Positions 26,064-35,986 of a stretch of DNA of 64,000 nucleotides are shown piece by piece. The DNA is from Salinigranum rubrum (lineage in GTDB: Archaea; Halobacteriota; Halobacteria; Halobacteriales; Haloferacaceae): NCBI RefSeq assembly GCF_002906575.1, contig NZ_CP026309.1, positions 3,348,001-3,412,000 of the forward strand, given 5' to 3'. A program made the position numbers and the translations under genes. The notes below the pieces were generated by a model. It did not search any database. It saw only the letters and a list, made by a program, of their open reading frames with translations, and was not told where the DNA came from. The stretch's first letter is position 1. Every line of letters starts with the position of its first letter.

Positions 26064-27140
26064 TCAGAAGAGGTTCGCCTGCTGGTGGACGCTGATACCC
26101 TCGCTCGTTATCTCGTAGGGCTTCGGCTGTCGTGAGTGGTTGGCGTCGCGGATCTTCTGTATCTCGATGGCCAGTCGGGTCTCCTGGAAGTTGTTCGACC
26201 GGACGTACTGGAGGACCAAGACGGCGTCCGAGAGGTACTCGATGATGCCGTATCGAGAGGCGAAGGGGTCGGCGTTGCTCGCCTCGCTCGTGACGAGCGT
26301 CGTCACGCCGGCCCTCTTGAGCGTGCGAGTGAACTGGAACACCTCGCTGCGACGACGGGCCGGATGGTCGTACATCATCTCCAAGAGTGAGACCGAGTCG
26401 AGGACGAGCCGTTCGGCGTCGAAGTCGCTGATGAGCCTCGTGAGGTCGTTTCGGATGCTCGCCAGCGAGTTCGCCATCTCGACCGGGTCGAGGTCGACGA
26501 CGGCCAGTGACCCCTCCTTCTCGTACCGGCGGAAGTCCCAGCCCTTCTCCTCGGCGGTGTCGAGGACGCGTTGTCGGCTCTCCTCCAACGAGATGTACAC
26601 CGCGCGCTCGTCGTTCTCCAGGGCCGTGTTGAGGAACTGCATCCCGATAGTGGTCTTCCCCGTGCCGGCGCTCCCGATCGCGACGATGAGCGACCGCGTC
26701 GGGATCCCTCCGAGAATCATCTCGTCCAGTCCCTCGATACCGAACTTGATCCGGTCGAGCTGGGAGTCGAGCTCCGCCTCGTCGAATTCGCTCGCGGAGA
26801 ACCCACTCAGCTCCGCACCGTCGTACGGACTGCCGTTCGGCGTCGTACCGCTCAGGGACGACCCGTCGGAATCCGTTCTCGGGTCCGGCGCGCTGTTGAA
26901 CGCCTCGGAGAAGTCCTGTGAGAACGGGGAGTCGTCGGAATCGGCGTCGGCACCTGCACCGCCGACGAACGGCTCCGTCTCAGCGGACGCGTTCGCGTCC
27001 GACCGGTCGGTAGAGACCGACTCATCGTTCGCGTCCGACTCGTGCACGGGGTCGTCGTCACGCTCGACATCGGTTTCGTCGTCCGGGTCCGTCCCCTCGT
27101 CGTCGAACGCGCGCTCGAACCAATCGTCGTCACTGCTCAC
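26064..27140 (-). CDS. KaiC/RecA-like ATPase with an acidic N-terminal region (HTR-like protein)
   Basis: 358 residues from GTG 27140. The first 130 are acidic and repetitive in S/D/E/G, probably disordered. The C-terminal 225 are a KaiC/RadA-type P-loop domain: GSAGTGKTTIG (Walker A, about 153), Walker B-like RLVLDSVSLLEMM, and a C-terminal IVQ-like segment reading YVRSNNFQETRLAIEIQKIRD. Such haloarchaeal proteins are often called HTR-like (halobacterial transducer-associated). No ATG is available upstream without overlapping the nadK promoter, so GTG is the likely start. Confidence 0.8.
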   Translation of the reverse strand: MSSDDDWFERAFDDEGTDPDDETDVERDDDPVHESDANDESVSTDRSDANASAETEPFVGGAGADADSDDSPFSQDFSEAFNSAPDPRTDSDGSSLSGTTPNGSPYDGAELSGFSASEFDEAELDSQLDRIKFGIEGLDEMILGGIPTRSLIVAIGSAGTGKTTIGMQFLNTALENDERAVYISLEESRQRVLDTAEEKGWDFRRYEKEGSLAVVDLDPVEMANSLASIRNDLTRLISDFDAERLVLDSVSLLEMMYDHPARRRSEVFQFTRTLKRAGVTTLVTSEASNADPFASRYGIIEYLSDAVLVLQYVRSNNFQETRLAIEIQKIRDANHSRQPKPYEITSEGISVHQQANLF

Positions 27141-27294
27141 GGGGAGACTCTCCCGGGGTCGAACTCGACAGAGCCGGCTCGGGCCGCCATTGGCCCCAGG
27201 TTCAGGGTGGGTGTTGATATATCTTGCCGCCTCTTTCTCAGTATCGAGTCTGTGGTGACGGTGGGCTTTTCTCACCGGGGGGGTTACGCGGGGT

Positions 27295-28122
27295 ATGGAA
27301 GTCGGCATCGTCGCCCAGCGGGACAACGACCGCGCCGTAGCACTGGCACGGACGTTAGGGACGCGACTCGACGAGAGCGACGTCCGGGTTCGTTTCGACG
27401 CGACGACGGCTGCGGCGTTGGGTCGTTCGGACGGGGGCAGGGCGGTGGACACCTTCGACGAGTGCGACCTCGTCGTGAGTATCGGCGGCGACGGGACGTT
27501 CCTCTTCGCGGCGCGCGGGGCGAACGGGACGCCGATGCTCGGTGTCAACCTCGGCGAAGTCGGATTTCTGAACGCGGTCGGGCCCGACGAGGCCGAACGC
27601 GCCGTCCAGCGAGAGGTCGACGCGTACCGTCGGGGCGAACTCGGCGTGCAGGAGGTGCCACGGGTCGCCGCTCACACCGAAGCGTGGGTCGGCGAACCGG
27701 CGATGAACGAGATCGTCGTCCAAGGACCACGCCGCGGACGAGGCGGCGGCGGGCACGTCGAGGTCCGGGTCGACGGCGTGCTGTACGACGCCGGCGCGGG
27801 CGACGGCGTCCTCGTCGCCACGCCGACCGGGTCGAGTGCCTACAACCTGAGCGAGCGCGGCCCGCTCGTCCACCCGGAGGTCGATGGCCTCATCGTCAAC
27901 CAGATGGCGGCCCGCGAGGGGATGCCGCCGCTCGTCCTGTCGTCGGACCACGACGTGACAGTCACCGTCACCGACGTCGAGTACGCCGTCGTCGTGAGCG
28001 ACGGACGAACGAGGCGGGAAGTCGACCCCGGCACGGAGGTCCACGTAGGGCTGGCCGACCAGCCCGTCCGACTAGCAGGGCCAGCGGTGAACTTCTTCGA
28101 GGCGCTCGGCAAGCTCGACTGA
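27295..28122 (+). CDS. nadK: NAD kinase
   Basis: 275 residues, phosphorylating NAD(H) to NADP(H). It has the GGDGT motif (SIGGDGTFLFA, about residue 63) and the NE motif in AMNEIVVQGP. The core ATPTGSSAYNLSERGPLVHP loop binds the adenine/phosphate part. Length is typical for the archaeal enzyme. It diverges from the KaiC-like gene; the short gap is AT-containing (GATATATC on the opposite strand). Confidence 0.93.
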   Translation: MEVGIVAQRDNDRAVALARTLGTRLDESDVRVRFDATTAAALGRSDGGRAVDTFDECDLVVSIGGDGTFLFAARGANGTPMLGVNLGEVGFLNAVGPDEAERAVQREVDAYRRGELGVQEVPRVAAHTEAWVGEPAMNEIVVQGPRRGRGGGGHVEVRVDGVLYDAGAGDGVLVATPTGSSAYNLSERGPLVHPEVDGLIVNQMAAREGMPPLVLSSDHDVTVTVTDVEYAVVVSDGRTRREVDPGTEVHVGLADQPVRLAGPAVNFFEALGKLD

Positions 28123-28339
28123 ATCGACGAAACACGAAGCAGGCCGGGTCGTCACGGGTTCGTGTGTGTCGGGGTGAACAGGTCACCGTCCTCCCCGTGA
28201 CGTCCGAGCCTGGAGGGACCAGTACTCACGGAGCGGAGATAAGGGTTCGTACGGGAGATCCGGCAGAGTCGCCGAAGAGGACTCACGGACCCGATCTGTG
28301 GTCGTTGGAAGACGGACGCGAGAGGACAGGAGGTCGCGT

Positions 28340-31300
28340 CTACTCGCTCTGGCCGCCCCACCGGGCGACCTGTGTGGGCCGGTCGGTCACGGCGACGACA
28401 TCGATGTCCTCGTCGTGGTGGCGGCGGGCTTCGAGCGCGGCCGTCGCGGAGGCGTGCGTCGAGAAGTACGTCACCTTCTCCTCGACGGCTACCTCCAGCG
28501 GGTCGCGGTTCCGCGAGACGATGAGGTCGATCTTACCCTCACGGATCGCGTCGGCGAACGCCTCGTCGGAGTCGAAGTCGACGAGGTCGTAGAACTCGGC
28601 GAAGCCCGCGACGAGTTCCTCCCCCTCCTCGGTGTCGGCGTCGGGGAACTCCTCGGCGGAGAGGTCGACCACCGCCGTCCCCTCGGTCGGGATGGGCTTG
28701 CCCGTCGCGGACTGAGCCTTCTCGTAGGCCTTGCCGAACGTCGAGGCCGTCCCCATCACCTCGCCCGTCGACTTCATCTCGGGGCCGAGGCGCGGGTCGC
28801 TCCCCTCCAGCCGGTCGAACGGGAGGACGACCTCTTTCACCGAGGTCTGCTCGGGAATCTGCTCCTGCACGTCGAGGTCGTCGAGCGTCTCGCCGGCCAT
28901 CACCTTCGCCGCGAGTTTCGCGATGGGGACGCCCGTCGCCTTCGAGACGAACGGGACCGTCCGCGACGAACGGGGGTTCGCCTCTAACACGTACACCTCG
29001 CCGTCCTTCACGGCGAGTTGGACGTTGAGCAGGCCCACGGTTTCGAGCGCGACGGCGATGTCCTCGGCGACGGCGCGGACGCGCCCCATCACGTCCTCGT
29101 CGAGCGAGCGCGGCGGGATGAGACACGCGGAGTCGCCGGAGTGGACGCCGGCGCTCTCGACGTGTTCCATCACCCCGCCAATCAGTACCCGGGAACCGTC
29201 GGAGACGGCGTCGACGTCGAGTTCGATGGCGTCGGCGAGGAACTCGTCGACGAGGATGGGCTTGTCGGGGGAGACGCGGACGGCCTCCTCGATGTACTCC
29301 TTCAGTTCGTCGTCGGAGTGGACCACCTGCATCGCACGGCCGCCCAGCACGTACGACGGGCGGACCAAGACCGGATAGCCGATGTCGCGTGCGAGTTCGA
29401 GCGCCTCCTCTTCGGAGGTGGCAGAGCCCCCCTCGGGCTGGGCGATGCCCAGCGTGTCCATCAGCCGGTTGAACCGGTCGCGGTCCTCCGCGAGGTCCAT
29501 CGCGTCGACGGAGGTCCCCATCACCGAACAGTCGAGGCCGCGGCGGTCGATTTCGGCCTCCACTTCGTGTCCGATGTTGACCGAGGTCTGCCCGCCGAAC
29601 TGGACCATCACGCCGTCGGCGCCAGTCGCCTCGATGACGTCCGCGACCTCTTCGGCCGTAATGGGCTCGAAGAAGAGGCCGTCGGAGGTGTCGTAGTCCG
29701 TCGAGACCGTCTCGGGGTTGTTGTTGACGACGTGGGCGTCGATTCCCATCTCACGGAGCGCCTGAATCGCGTGGACGGAACAGTAGTCGAACTCGACGCC
29801 CTGTCCGATACGGATGGGGCCGCCGCCGACCACGACCACCGATTCGACGTCGCGGTCGACGCGGAGTTCGCCCGCCGCGGCGTCACCCTTCAGCGGGCCG
29901 CTGAAGAACTCCGTCATCCGCGAGGAGTAGTAGTAGGGCGTCTGGGCGGCGAACTCGCCCGCACAGGTGTCGACCTGCTTGTACGTCCGGCCGGGCACCT
30001 GCGTCTCGACGGTGTCGACGTCCGACCCCGTCGCGGTGGCGATGGAGGCGTTCGTGTGCCCGGCGATGGCGGCGGCGGTGAAGTCGCCGTCCTGTGCGGC
30101 GGCAACCGAATCGGTCACGCGCTTGTACCGTTCGACGTACCACGTCTTGATCCCGGTCAGCGCGGCGACCTCCTCGACGGAGTAGCCCCGGTCGAACGCC
30201 TCGAACATGGCGTACGCGCGGTCGGGCGTCGGCTTCTCGAGGTACTCGGCTTCGAGTTCCTCGTCGCTCACGTCAGCCCAGTCCGCCGCGGGTTCGTACT
30301 CCGAGGAGCGGAGCGCTTTCAACAGCGACTCCTCGAACGTCCGGCCGATGGCCATCGCCTCGCCCGTCGACTTCATCGCCGTCCCGAGCGTGAAGTCGAC
30401 GTCGCCGAACTTGTCCTTGGGCCACCGCGGCACTTTGGTGACGACGTAGTCGATAGCCGGCTCGAACGCGGCGGTCGTCTCGCCGGTGATCTCGTTCTCG
30501 ATCTCGTGGAGCCGCTTCCCCAGCGCGACCTTCGCCGTCACGCGGGCGATGGGATACCCCGTGGCCTTCGACGCCAGCGCCGAGGAGCGCGAGACGCGGG
30601 GGTTCACCTCCACGACCCTGTACTCGCCGCCGGGGGTGCCATCGTCGCGCCAGGCGAACTGGATGTTACAGCCGCCCTGAATGCCGAGTTCCCTGATCAC
30701 TTCGAGCGCGGCGTCGCGCATCTCCTGGTGGCCCTCGTCGGGAATCACCTGCGAGGGGGTGACGACGATGGACTCGCCCGTGTGGATGCCCATCGGATCG
30801 ATGTTCTCCATGTTGCAGATGATGATACAGGAGTTGTCGGCGTCGCGCATCACCTCGTACTCCAGTTCGACCCACCCGGAGATGGACTCGGTGATGAGCA
30901 CCTCCGAGTTCCGCGAGAGCCGCAGTCCCTTGCGGACGCGCTCGCGGAGTTCCTCGAAGTCGTCGACGACACCCGAACCCGACCCGCCCAGGGTGTAGGT
31001 GGTGCGGGCGATGACGGGGAGGCCGCCGACCTTCTCGACGGCGGCTTCGACCTTCGCATCCATCGCTTCTCTGTCGAAGTCCGTCACCGACTCGCCCTCG
31101 TCGAGCGAGATGGTCGTCGACCGGGGGACCGGCTGGCCGATCTTCTCCATTCTCTTGCGGAAGAGGTCGCGGTCCTCCGTCGCGTAGATCGTATCCAGGG
31201 GAGTCCCCATGACCTCGACGTCGTACTCGTCGAGGATGCCCTCCTCGGCGAGTTCGGCCGTGACGTTGAGTCCGGTCTGGCCGCCGAGGCCCGCGATGAC

Positions 31301-31573
31301 GCCGTCGGGCTGTTCCTTCCGGATGACCTCCGCGATGGCCTCGGTCGTGATGGGTTCGATGTACACCCGGTCGGCCATCTCGGGGTCGGTCATGATGGTC
31401 GCAGGGTTGGAGTTGACGAGGACGACTCGTGCGCCCTCCTCCTGAAGGGCGCGGCAGGCCTGTGCGCCCGAGTAGTCGAACTCCGCCGCCTGCCCGATCT
31501 GGATCGGCCCACTCCCGATGAGGAGGATGGTTCTGTTCTCCGAAGCCGACTCCGTCCCTGACTCGTCGGTCAT
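28340..31573 (-). CDS. carB: Carbamoyl-phosphate synthase, large subunit
   Basis: 1077 residues, full length for CarB, which makes carbamoyl phosphate for arginine and pyrimidine synthesis. Two homologous halves each contain an ATP-grasp pair; the N-half begins ILLIGSGPIQIGQAAEFDYSG and the second VVVVGGGPIRIGQGVEFDY. The last 130 residues are the allosteric MGS-like domain. A CTTATTAC element lies about 27 bp before the ATG. carA is not in the window, so it must lie elsewhere or off-edge. Confidence 0.97.
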   Translation of the reverse strand: MTDESGTESASENRTILLIGSGPIQIGQAAEFDYSGAQACRALQEEGARVVLVNSNPATIMTDPEMADRVYIEPITTEAIAEVIRKEQPDGVIAGLGGQTGLNVTAELAEEGILDEYDVEVMGTPLDTIYATEDRDLFRKRMEKIGQPVPRSTTISLDEGESVTDFDREAMDAKVEAAVEKVGGLPVIARTTYTLGGSGSGVVDDFEELRERVRKGLRLSRNSEVLITESISGWVELEYEVMRDADNSCIIICNMENIDPMGIHTGESIVVTPSQVIPDEGHQEMRDAALEVIRELGIQGGCNIQFAWRDDGTPGGEYRVVEVNPRVSRSSALASKATGYPIARVTAKVALGKRLHEIENEITGETTAAFEPAIDYVVTKVPRWPKDKFGDVDFTLGTAMKSTGEAMAIGRTFEESLLKALRSSEYEPAADWADVSDEELEAEYLEKPTPDRAYAMFEAFDRGYSVEEVAALTGIKTWYVERYKRVTDSVAAAQDGDFTAAAIAGHTNASIATATGSDVDTVETQVPGRTYKQVDTCAGEFAAQTPYYYSSRMTEFFSGPLKGDAAAGELRVDRDVESVVVVGGGPIRIGQGVEFDYCSVHAIQALREMGIDAHVVNNNPETVSTDYDTSDGLFFEPITAEEVADVIEATGADGVMVQFGGQTSVNIGHEVEAEIDRRGLDCSVMGTSVDAMDLAEDRDRFNRLMDTLGIAQPEGGSATSEEEALELARDIGYPVLVRPSYVLGGRAMQVVHSDDELKEYIEEAVRVSPDKPILVDEFLADAIELDVDAVSDGSRVLIGGVMEHVESAGVHSGDSACLIPPRSLDEDVMGRVRAVAEDIAVALETVGLLNVQLAVKDGEVYVLEANPRSSRTVPFVSKATGVPIAKLAAKVMAGETLDDLDVQEQIPEQTSVKEVVLPFDRLEGSDPRLGPEMKSTGEVMGTASTFGKAYEKAQSATGKPIPTEGTAVVDLSAEEFPDADTEEGEELVAGFAEFYDLVDFDSDEAFADAIREGKIDLIVSRNRDPLEVAVEEKVTYFSTHASATAALEARRHHDEDIDVVAVTDRPTQVARWGGQSE

Positions 31574-31825
31574 TACGTGGTCGAAGTCAGTTCATCGTAA
31601 TAAGCGCGACGAATTTCTACGAGAAGCGCAAGGGAACTTCGAAATTCGTAAACCCGCGCGTGAAGCGTGCCAGACCGGCACGACCGGAGCGAACCGGTCC
31701 GATCGGTAGAGCGCTGTGAAATCGAACGGGCGAGACGGGGTCGAGCGGCGAGCGGTCTCTTCACCCGCCGGTGCGGGCGGGTCGCGGTCGCGGTCGGGAC
31801 GTGAGTCTGTGGTGTGCTCGCCGTG

Positions 31826-32071
31826 CTAGGAGTACGATGACGAGGACGACGACGCGGAAGACGAGTGAGAGAGACGGTACCGGTACGGGCTCTCGCGGAG
31901 CACTTCGACCTCGCCCCGCTGGGCCCAGCGGCCGAGAACAGTTGCCACTCGGTGGGCGCTGTCGAACTGGTCGTGCTCGTCGAGGAGCGACAGGATCTCT
32001 CGCGCGGTCAACGGCTCGTCGGCCTCGGAGAGCACACCCCGAAGCGGTTCGAAGTCCGTCTGGGGGTGCAT
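31826..32071 (-). CDS. Small winged-helix protein with a Ser-rich tail
   Basis: 81 residues from ATG 32071 (MHPQTDFEPLRGVLSEADE). The pattern LTAREILSLLDEHDQFDSAHRVATVLGRWAQRGEVEVL fits a small winged-helix DNA- or protein-binding domain. The tail is nearly all Ser. An in-frame GTG at 32092 is an alternative start. A weak TATA-like GCTAAG lies about 31 bp upstream of ATG 32071. It has no close neighbour on its strand, and I cannot name the family. Confidence 0.6.
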   Translation of the reverse strand: MHPQTDFEPLRGVLSEADEPLTAREILSLLDEHDQFDSAHRVATVLGRWAQRGEVEVLRESPYRYRLSHSSSASSSSSSYS

Positions 32072-32134
32072 CTTCACGTCATACGTATACACGGAGACGA
32101 CTTAGCGTTCAGTGAGACGGGAGTCAGACAACCG

Positions 32135-32668
32135 TCAGACGTAGGCGTCCTCCTCCGAGAGGTCGCGCTCGGCGCGGTACTGGTCTACGAACTCGCTAAC
32201 GTCGAAATCCAGCATTTGCGTCTCGAACTCCGTGAGCAGCGAGTCGTCTTCCGCGTGACTGACAGCGTGTTCCATCAACTCGACGACGAGTTCGACGATG
32301 ATCTCGTGCAGCCGTCGGGCGCGGAAGTCTGTCACCCAGACGATACCGGCGCCGACCTCCCCGTCGTCGCTGACGTCGGCGGAGACGACCGCTTCGGGGA
32401 ACTCCTCTTTGACGAGCGCCATCAGGTGCGGCGTCCCGAACTCGGGCATCTCGTCGCTCGTCGTCTCGATAGCCTCTCTCAACACGTCGACGAGGAACTC
32501 CGGGAGGAAACGCTCGGGCGGGTGGACGTCCATCACCGTCGCGTGTGACTCGCCACACGGGCACTCGAACTCCCGCATGCCCAGGTCGATGCTCCGAACA
32601 CGACGGGTCCGCCCACAGGGGAGGTCGAGTTCCGCCCCACGGCCGCCGGGGACGCGCGGTTCGCTCAT
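32135..32668 (-). CDS. DUF5815 family protein, haloarchaeal
   Basis: 177 residues. The N-terminal MSEPRVPGGRGAELDLPCGR and ...REFECPCGESHATVMDVHPPERFLPEFL place it in a conserved haloarchaeal family of unknown function. Cys18, Cys36 and Cys38 (the last two in ECPCG), with His42, could bind a metal. The C-terminal half is helical and ends with SEEDAYV. A GTTTAAAC box lies about 26 bp before the ATG. Confidence 0.72.
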   Translation of the reverse strand: MSEPRVPGGRGAELDLPCGRTRRVRSIDLGMREFECPCGESHATVMDVHPPERFLPEFLVDVLREAIETTSDEMPEFGTPHLMALVKEEFPEAVVSADVSDDGEVGAGIVWVTDFRARRLHEIIVELVVELMEHAVSHAEDDSLLTEFETQMLDFDVSEFVDQYRAERDLSEEDAYV

Positions 32669-32788
32669 ACCCGCGATTGGGAGCGTCGTCGTTTAAACGT
32701 CGCGCTCTCGGGAGCGACCGAGCGACGAAAACGAGAGCGAGGGAGGTTCCGGCGAGAGCGTGGGGGAAGGGGCGCCGACGACCCGCGG

Positions 32789-33040
32789 TCAGGCTCGTGC
32801 GGTGACGTACAGCAGGGGTCCGACGACCACGAGCACGATACCGAGGAACAGGTAGTGCGTCGGGACCAGCGCCTGCGGCGTCAGGAGGAAGACGACGCCG
32901 AACGTGATGACGTGCAACGAGAGGAGCTTCTGTGACTTCAACGGGAGGAGCCCGACACCCCCGAGGACGAAGACGAGCAACAGCGCCTGCCCGACGTTGT
33001 ACTCGAGCAGGAAACTGTCTACGAGCTGGAGCGGAACCAT
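32789..33040 (-). CDS. Small integral membrane protein
   Basis: 83 residues with three hydrophobic helices (about 10-30, 38-55, 62-80), separated by short polar turns, and no other motif. An ATTAAAG element lies about 25 bp upstream of the start codon. Conserved small membrane proteins like this occur in haloarchaea; function unknown. Confidence 0.62.
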   Translation of the reverse strand: MVPLQLVDSFLLEYNVGQALLLVFVLGGVGLLPLKSQKLLSLHVITFGVVFLLTPQALVPTHYLFLGIVLVVVGPLLYVTARA

Positions 33041-33091
33041 GTTCGAGATTCCGAACGAATCGGCAATTAAAGTTCCGTTCTGTCGGGAGGG

Positions 33092-33331
33092 TCAGCGGTC
33101 GACGGGGCCGGTGAGGTCCAGCGGACGAATCCAGCCGTACCACACGAGGAAGATCATCCCGGCGTAGCCGAGAACGAACACGATGGTTCCCACCCCGGCG
33201 TACCCCGCCTCCCCGAGGAACCGTCGGGCGAGTCCCGGGAGGACGATACCGGCCACGACGATGGCGAGCAGGAGCAGCTTGTCGCGGGTGAAAAAGCCCG
33301 CCCCGTTCGCGTCGTCGACGCTGTCTGCCAT
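33092..33331 (-). CDS. Small membrane protein
   Basis: 79 residues from ATG 33331 (MADSVDDANGAGFFTRDKL). Two hydrophobic helices (about 20-38 and 48-68) are joined by a polar, Gly-rich loop. The upstream extension of this frame is arginine-rich and not convincing. It lies just before the small membrane protein at 32789, separated by 51 bp, so the two may be cotranscribed. Confidence 0.58.
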   Translation of the reverse strand: MADSVDDANGAGFFTRDKLLLLAIVVAGIVLPGLARRFLGEAGYAGVGTIVFVLGYAGMIFLVWYGWIRPLDLTGPVDR

Positions 33332-33414
33332 GTCGGGACGTTGGACCGGACGAACCTCAAGCTCTCGGTTCGCGAACGCGGGACCGTTTTGTCGTTCGGC
33401 GACCTCTCTGGGGT

Positions 33415-34731
33415 ATGTCGCTGGCGTACCGCACCGTCCTCGACGACGACGAGTACCGCCCCGTCTATCGCTGCCTCCTCCGATACGCGTTCGCCCCCGA
33501 ACGAGGTCCCGACCCGGACGACGAGCCGTTCGAACAGCCCGCCGAGGTCGAACCCAGAGGGCTGTACGAGACGGCCGGAGAGACGTCCGACGGCGACCCG
33601 CATCCGAAAGTCGACGCCGGCCGCCCGCGCGACGCGACGGACGTCCCACCGACGAACCTCGTCGTCGCCGGCGCGCTCGTCGACTTTCGGATGCGAGTCC
33701 GCGGCGCGTTCCGACCGGTCGGCGGCGTCACCGCCATCGCCTCGCCTCCCGAGCGCCGCCGCCGCGGCCACGTGGGGGCGCTCCTCGACCACATGCACGA
33801 GGAACTCCGCGGACGCGACGTGGCGGTGGCCGCCCTCTGGCCCTTCTCGCACGCCTTTTACGCTCGATTCGGCTACGGCCGAACGAACGACTATCTCATC
33901 TGCGAATTCCCGCCCGACGCGCTCGACGCGCCCGCGGCGACGCCCGAAACCGAAGGAACGTTCCGTCGGCTCTCCGCGGACGACCCGGACGACGTCGACG
34001 CGCTCGTGGCGCTCCACGAGCGGAGCACGCCGGAACCGCTCGCGGTCGCTCGCTCCCCGGACTGGTGGCGGCTCCGCGTCTTCCGCACCTGGACGACCGA
34101 ACGGTTCGTCTACGGGTGGGGCGACGGTGGCGACGGTGGTAACGGCGGCCTCCGCTCGTACCTCGCGTACCGGGTGGAGGACGAGGGAGAGGGTCGGACC
34201 CTCGCGGTCGACTACTGGGGCGCGGCCGACGAGGAGGCGTACCGTCACCTCCTCGCGTTCCTCCGCAACCACGACTCACAGGTCGCACAGATCCGGTTCC
34301 TCGCGAGCGACGCGAGCCTCCTCGACCGACTCGCGGACCCCGACGAGGACGTGACCACGAAGGTAAAACCCGGCCCGATGGTCCGCGTTGTCGATGTGGA
34401 GGCGGCGCTGTCGGGGCTCGCGACCCCCGCGTCGGACGACCGGGTCGTCCTCTCGGTTCGCGACCCGCGGTACGAGTGGAACGACGGCCGGTTCGCGGTG
34501 GGAGTGGAGGGAGGGCTGACGACGTGCCGTGCGGTCGAGGCGGGGAGGGGAGAGGCCGAGCAGGCAGTCGACATCGACGTCGGCGCGCTCTCTCGGCTGG
34601 TCGTGGGGGCACGGTCCGCGACCGACCTCGCGACGCTGGGCGGCGTCGACGGCGACGCCGAGTCGGTCGCGCGGCTCGACGCCCTGTTGCCCGTCGAGAC
34701 CCCGGCCCCGTACCTCCGGGAGTGGTTCTGA
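33415..34731 (+). CDS. GNAT N-acetyltransferase, Eis-like
   Basis: 438 residues. The N-terminal GNAT domain shows an acetyl-CoA-binding region EREERRRGHVGALL-like, here PPERRRRGHVGALLDHM, followed by a second GNAT-like domain and a C-terminal SCP2-like part (CRAVEAGRGEAEQAVDIDVGAL), the architecture of the Eis family. Substrate unknown. It diverges from the small membrane protein genes. Confidence 0.8.
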   Translation: MSLAYRTVLDDDEYRPVYRCLLRYAFAPERGPDPDDEPFEQPAEVEPRGLYETAGETSDGDPHPKVDAGRPRDATDVPPTNLVVAGALVDFRMRVRGAFRPVGGVTAIASPPERRRRGHVGALLDHMHEELRGRDVAVAALWPFSHAFYARFGYGRTNDYLICEFPPDALDAPAATPETEGTFRRLSADDPDDVDALVALHERSTPEPLAVARSPDWWRLRVFRTWTTERFVYGWGDGGDGGNGGLRSYLAYRVEDEGEGRTLAVDYWGAADEEAYRHLLAFLRNHDSQVAQIRFLASDASLLDRLADPDEDVTTKVKPGPMVRVVDVEAALSGLATPASDDRVVLSVRDPRYEWNDGRFAVGVEGGLTTCRAVEAGRGEAEQAVDIDVGALSRLVVGARSATDLATLGGVDGDAESVARLDALLPVETPAPYLREWF

Positions 34732-34889
34732 GGGTTCACGCGCGGTGGTGCGGGTCGGGGACGTCCCGTGTGACGGCGACGGGTCGTGTCTCCTCGCTCG
34801 TGACGAGAAACGGGGGTTTCGTTCCCGGACGGCGATATCACACCGGCCGAAGAACCCGAGGCGACGAGTAATCGATTGACAGCTCCGAG

Positions 34890-35945
34890 ATGACTGGCTT
34901 TTTGACGCGCCCCTCCCTCCGGGGAACCGTGCTGGACGTGCTGTTGCTCGTCGTGTTCACGGTCGCCGGAACCGCGCTCGCGTGGAAGGGCGGCGACTAC
35001 CTCGTCAGCGCCTCCGAACGACTCGGTGGCCACTACGGTTTACCGCCAGTGGTCCAGGGCGCGGTCATCGCCGCGGTCGGTTCGTCGTTCCCCGAACTGT
35101 CGAGCACGGTCATCGCGACCCTCAGGTACGACGCGTTCGAAATCGGCGTCGGCGCCGTCATCGGCTCGGCGGTGTACAACATCCTCGTCATCCCCTCGGT
35201 GTCGGCGCTCGCCGGCGAGGGCCGCCTCGCCTCGAACCGTGACCTCGTCTACAAGGAGGCGCAGTTCTACCTCCTCTCGCTGGCGGTGCTGCTCCTCGCG
35301 TTCACGCTCGCGGTGCTGTACTACCCGGTCGAGACGACCGCCGAGTCCCTGGACGGGCGGTTGACGTGGTTCCTCGCACTCCTCCCGATGGCGCTCTACG
35401 GGCTGTACGTGTTCATCCAGTACCACGACAGCGTCGACTACCGCCGGACGGCCGTTCGAAAGAGAGTCGACGTCCGGCGGCAGTGGGCGATTCTCGCGGG
35501 AGCGCTCGTCGCCATCCTCGTCGGCGCGGAGTTCCTCGTCCGCGCGGCGGTCGGCTTCGGCGAACTGTTCGACACCTCGGCGTTCCTCTGGGGCCTGACG
35601 GTCGTCGCCGCCGGGACGTCGATTCCGGACACGTTCGTCTCGGTGGCGGCCGCGCGCGTCGGCAACGCCTCGGTGAGCCTCGCGAACGTCTTCGGCTCGA
35701 ACGTCTTCGCCCTCCTCGTCGCGCTCCCGGCCGGGGTGCTCGTCGCGGGCACGGTCACCGTCGACCTCGCAACCGTCGTCCCGATGATGACCTTCCTCGT
35801 CTTCGCCTCGGTCGCGTTCTTCGCCATCCTCCGCACCGACATGCTGTTGACGACCCGCGAGTCGTACGTCCTGCTCTTCTTGTACCTGGTGTTCATCCTG
35901 TGGCTCGTCGCCGAGAGTACCGGCGTGACGGGTTTTCTGCCGTGA
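34890..35945 (+). CDS. CaCA family cation/Ca2+ exchanger
   Basis: 351 residues with about ten membrane helices. Two inverted repeats each carry an ion-binding alpha-repeat: AVGSSFPELSSTV followed by GSAVYNILVIP, and AAGTSIPDTFVSVA followed by NVFGSNVF. This is the CaxA/YrbG-like branch of the Na+/Ca2+ exchanger family, which probably exports Ca2+ in exchange for Na+ or H+. An AGTAATCG TATA-like element lies about 26 bp upstream. It converges with the PHP gene. Confidence 0.88.
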   Translation: MTGFLTRPSLRGTVLDVLLLVVFTVAGTALAWKGGDYLVSASERLGGHYGLPPVVQGAVIAAVGSSFPELSSTVIATLRYDAFEIGVGAVIGSAVYNILVIPSVSALAGEGRLASNRDLVYKEAQFYLLSLAVLLLAFTLAVLYYPVETTAESLDGRLTWFLALLPMALYGLYVFIQYHDSVDYRRTAVRKRVDVRRQWAILAGALVAILVGAEFLVRAAVGFGELFDTSAFLWGLTVVAAGTSIPDTFVSVAAARVGNASVSLANVFGSNVFALLVALPAGVLVAGTVTVDLATVVPMMTFLVFASVAFFAILRTDMLLTTRESYVLLFLYLVFILWLVAESTGVTGFLP

Positions 35946-35986
35946 CGACCGTGGCTGCCGAACGCTCCGAACGACGATCAGTGACG

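Noticed and set aside
29018-31561. An 847-codon + strand frame across carB
   Set aside because: Shadow of carB; low-complexity, basic translation.
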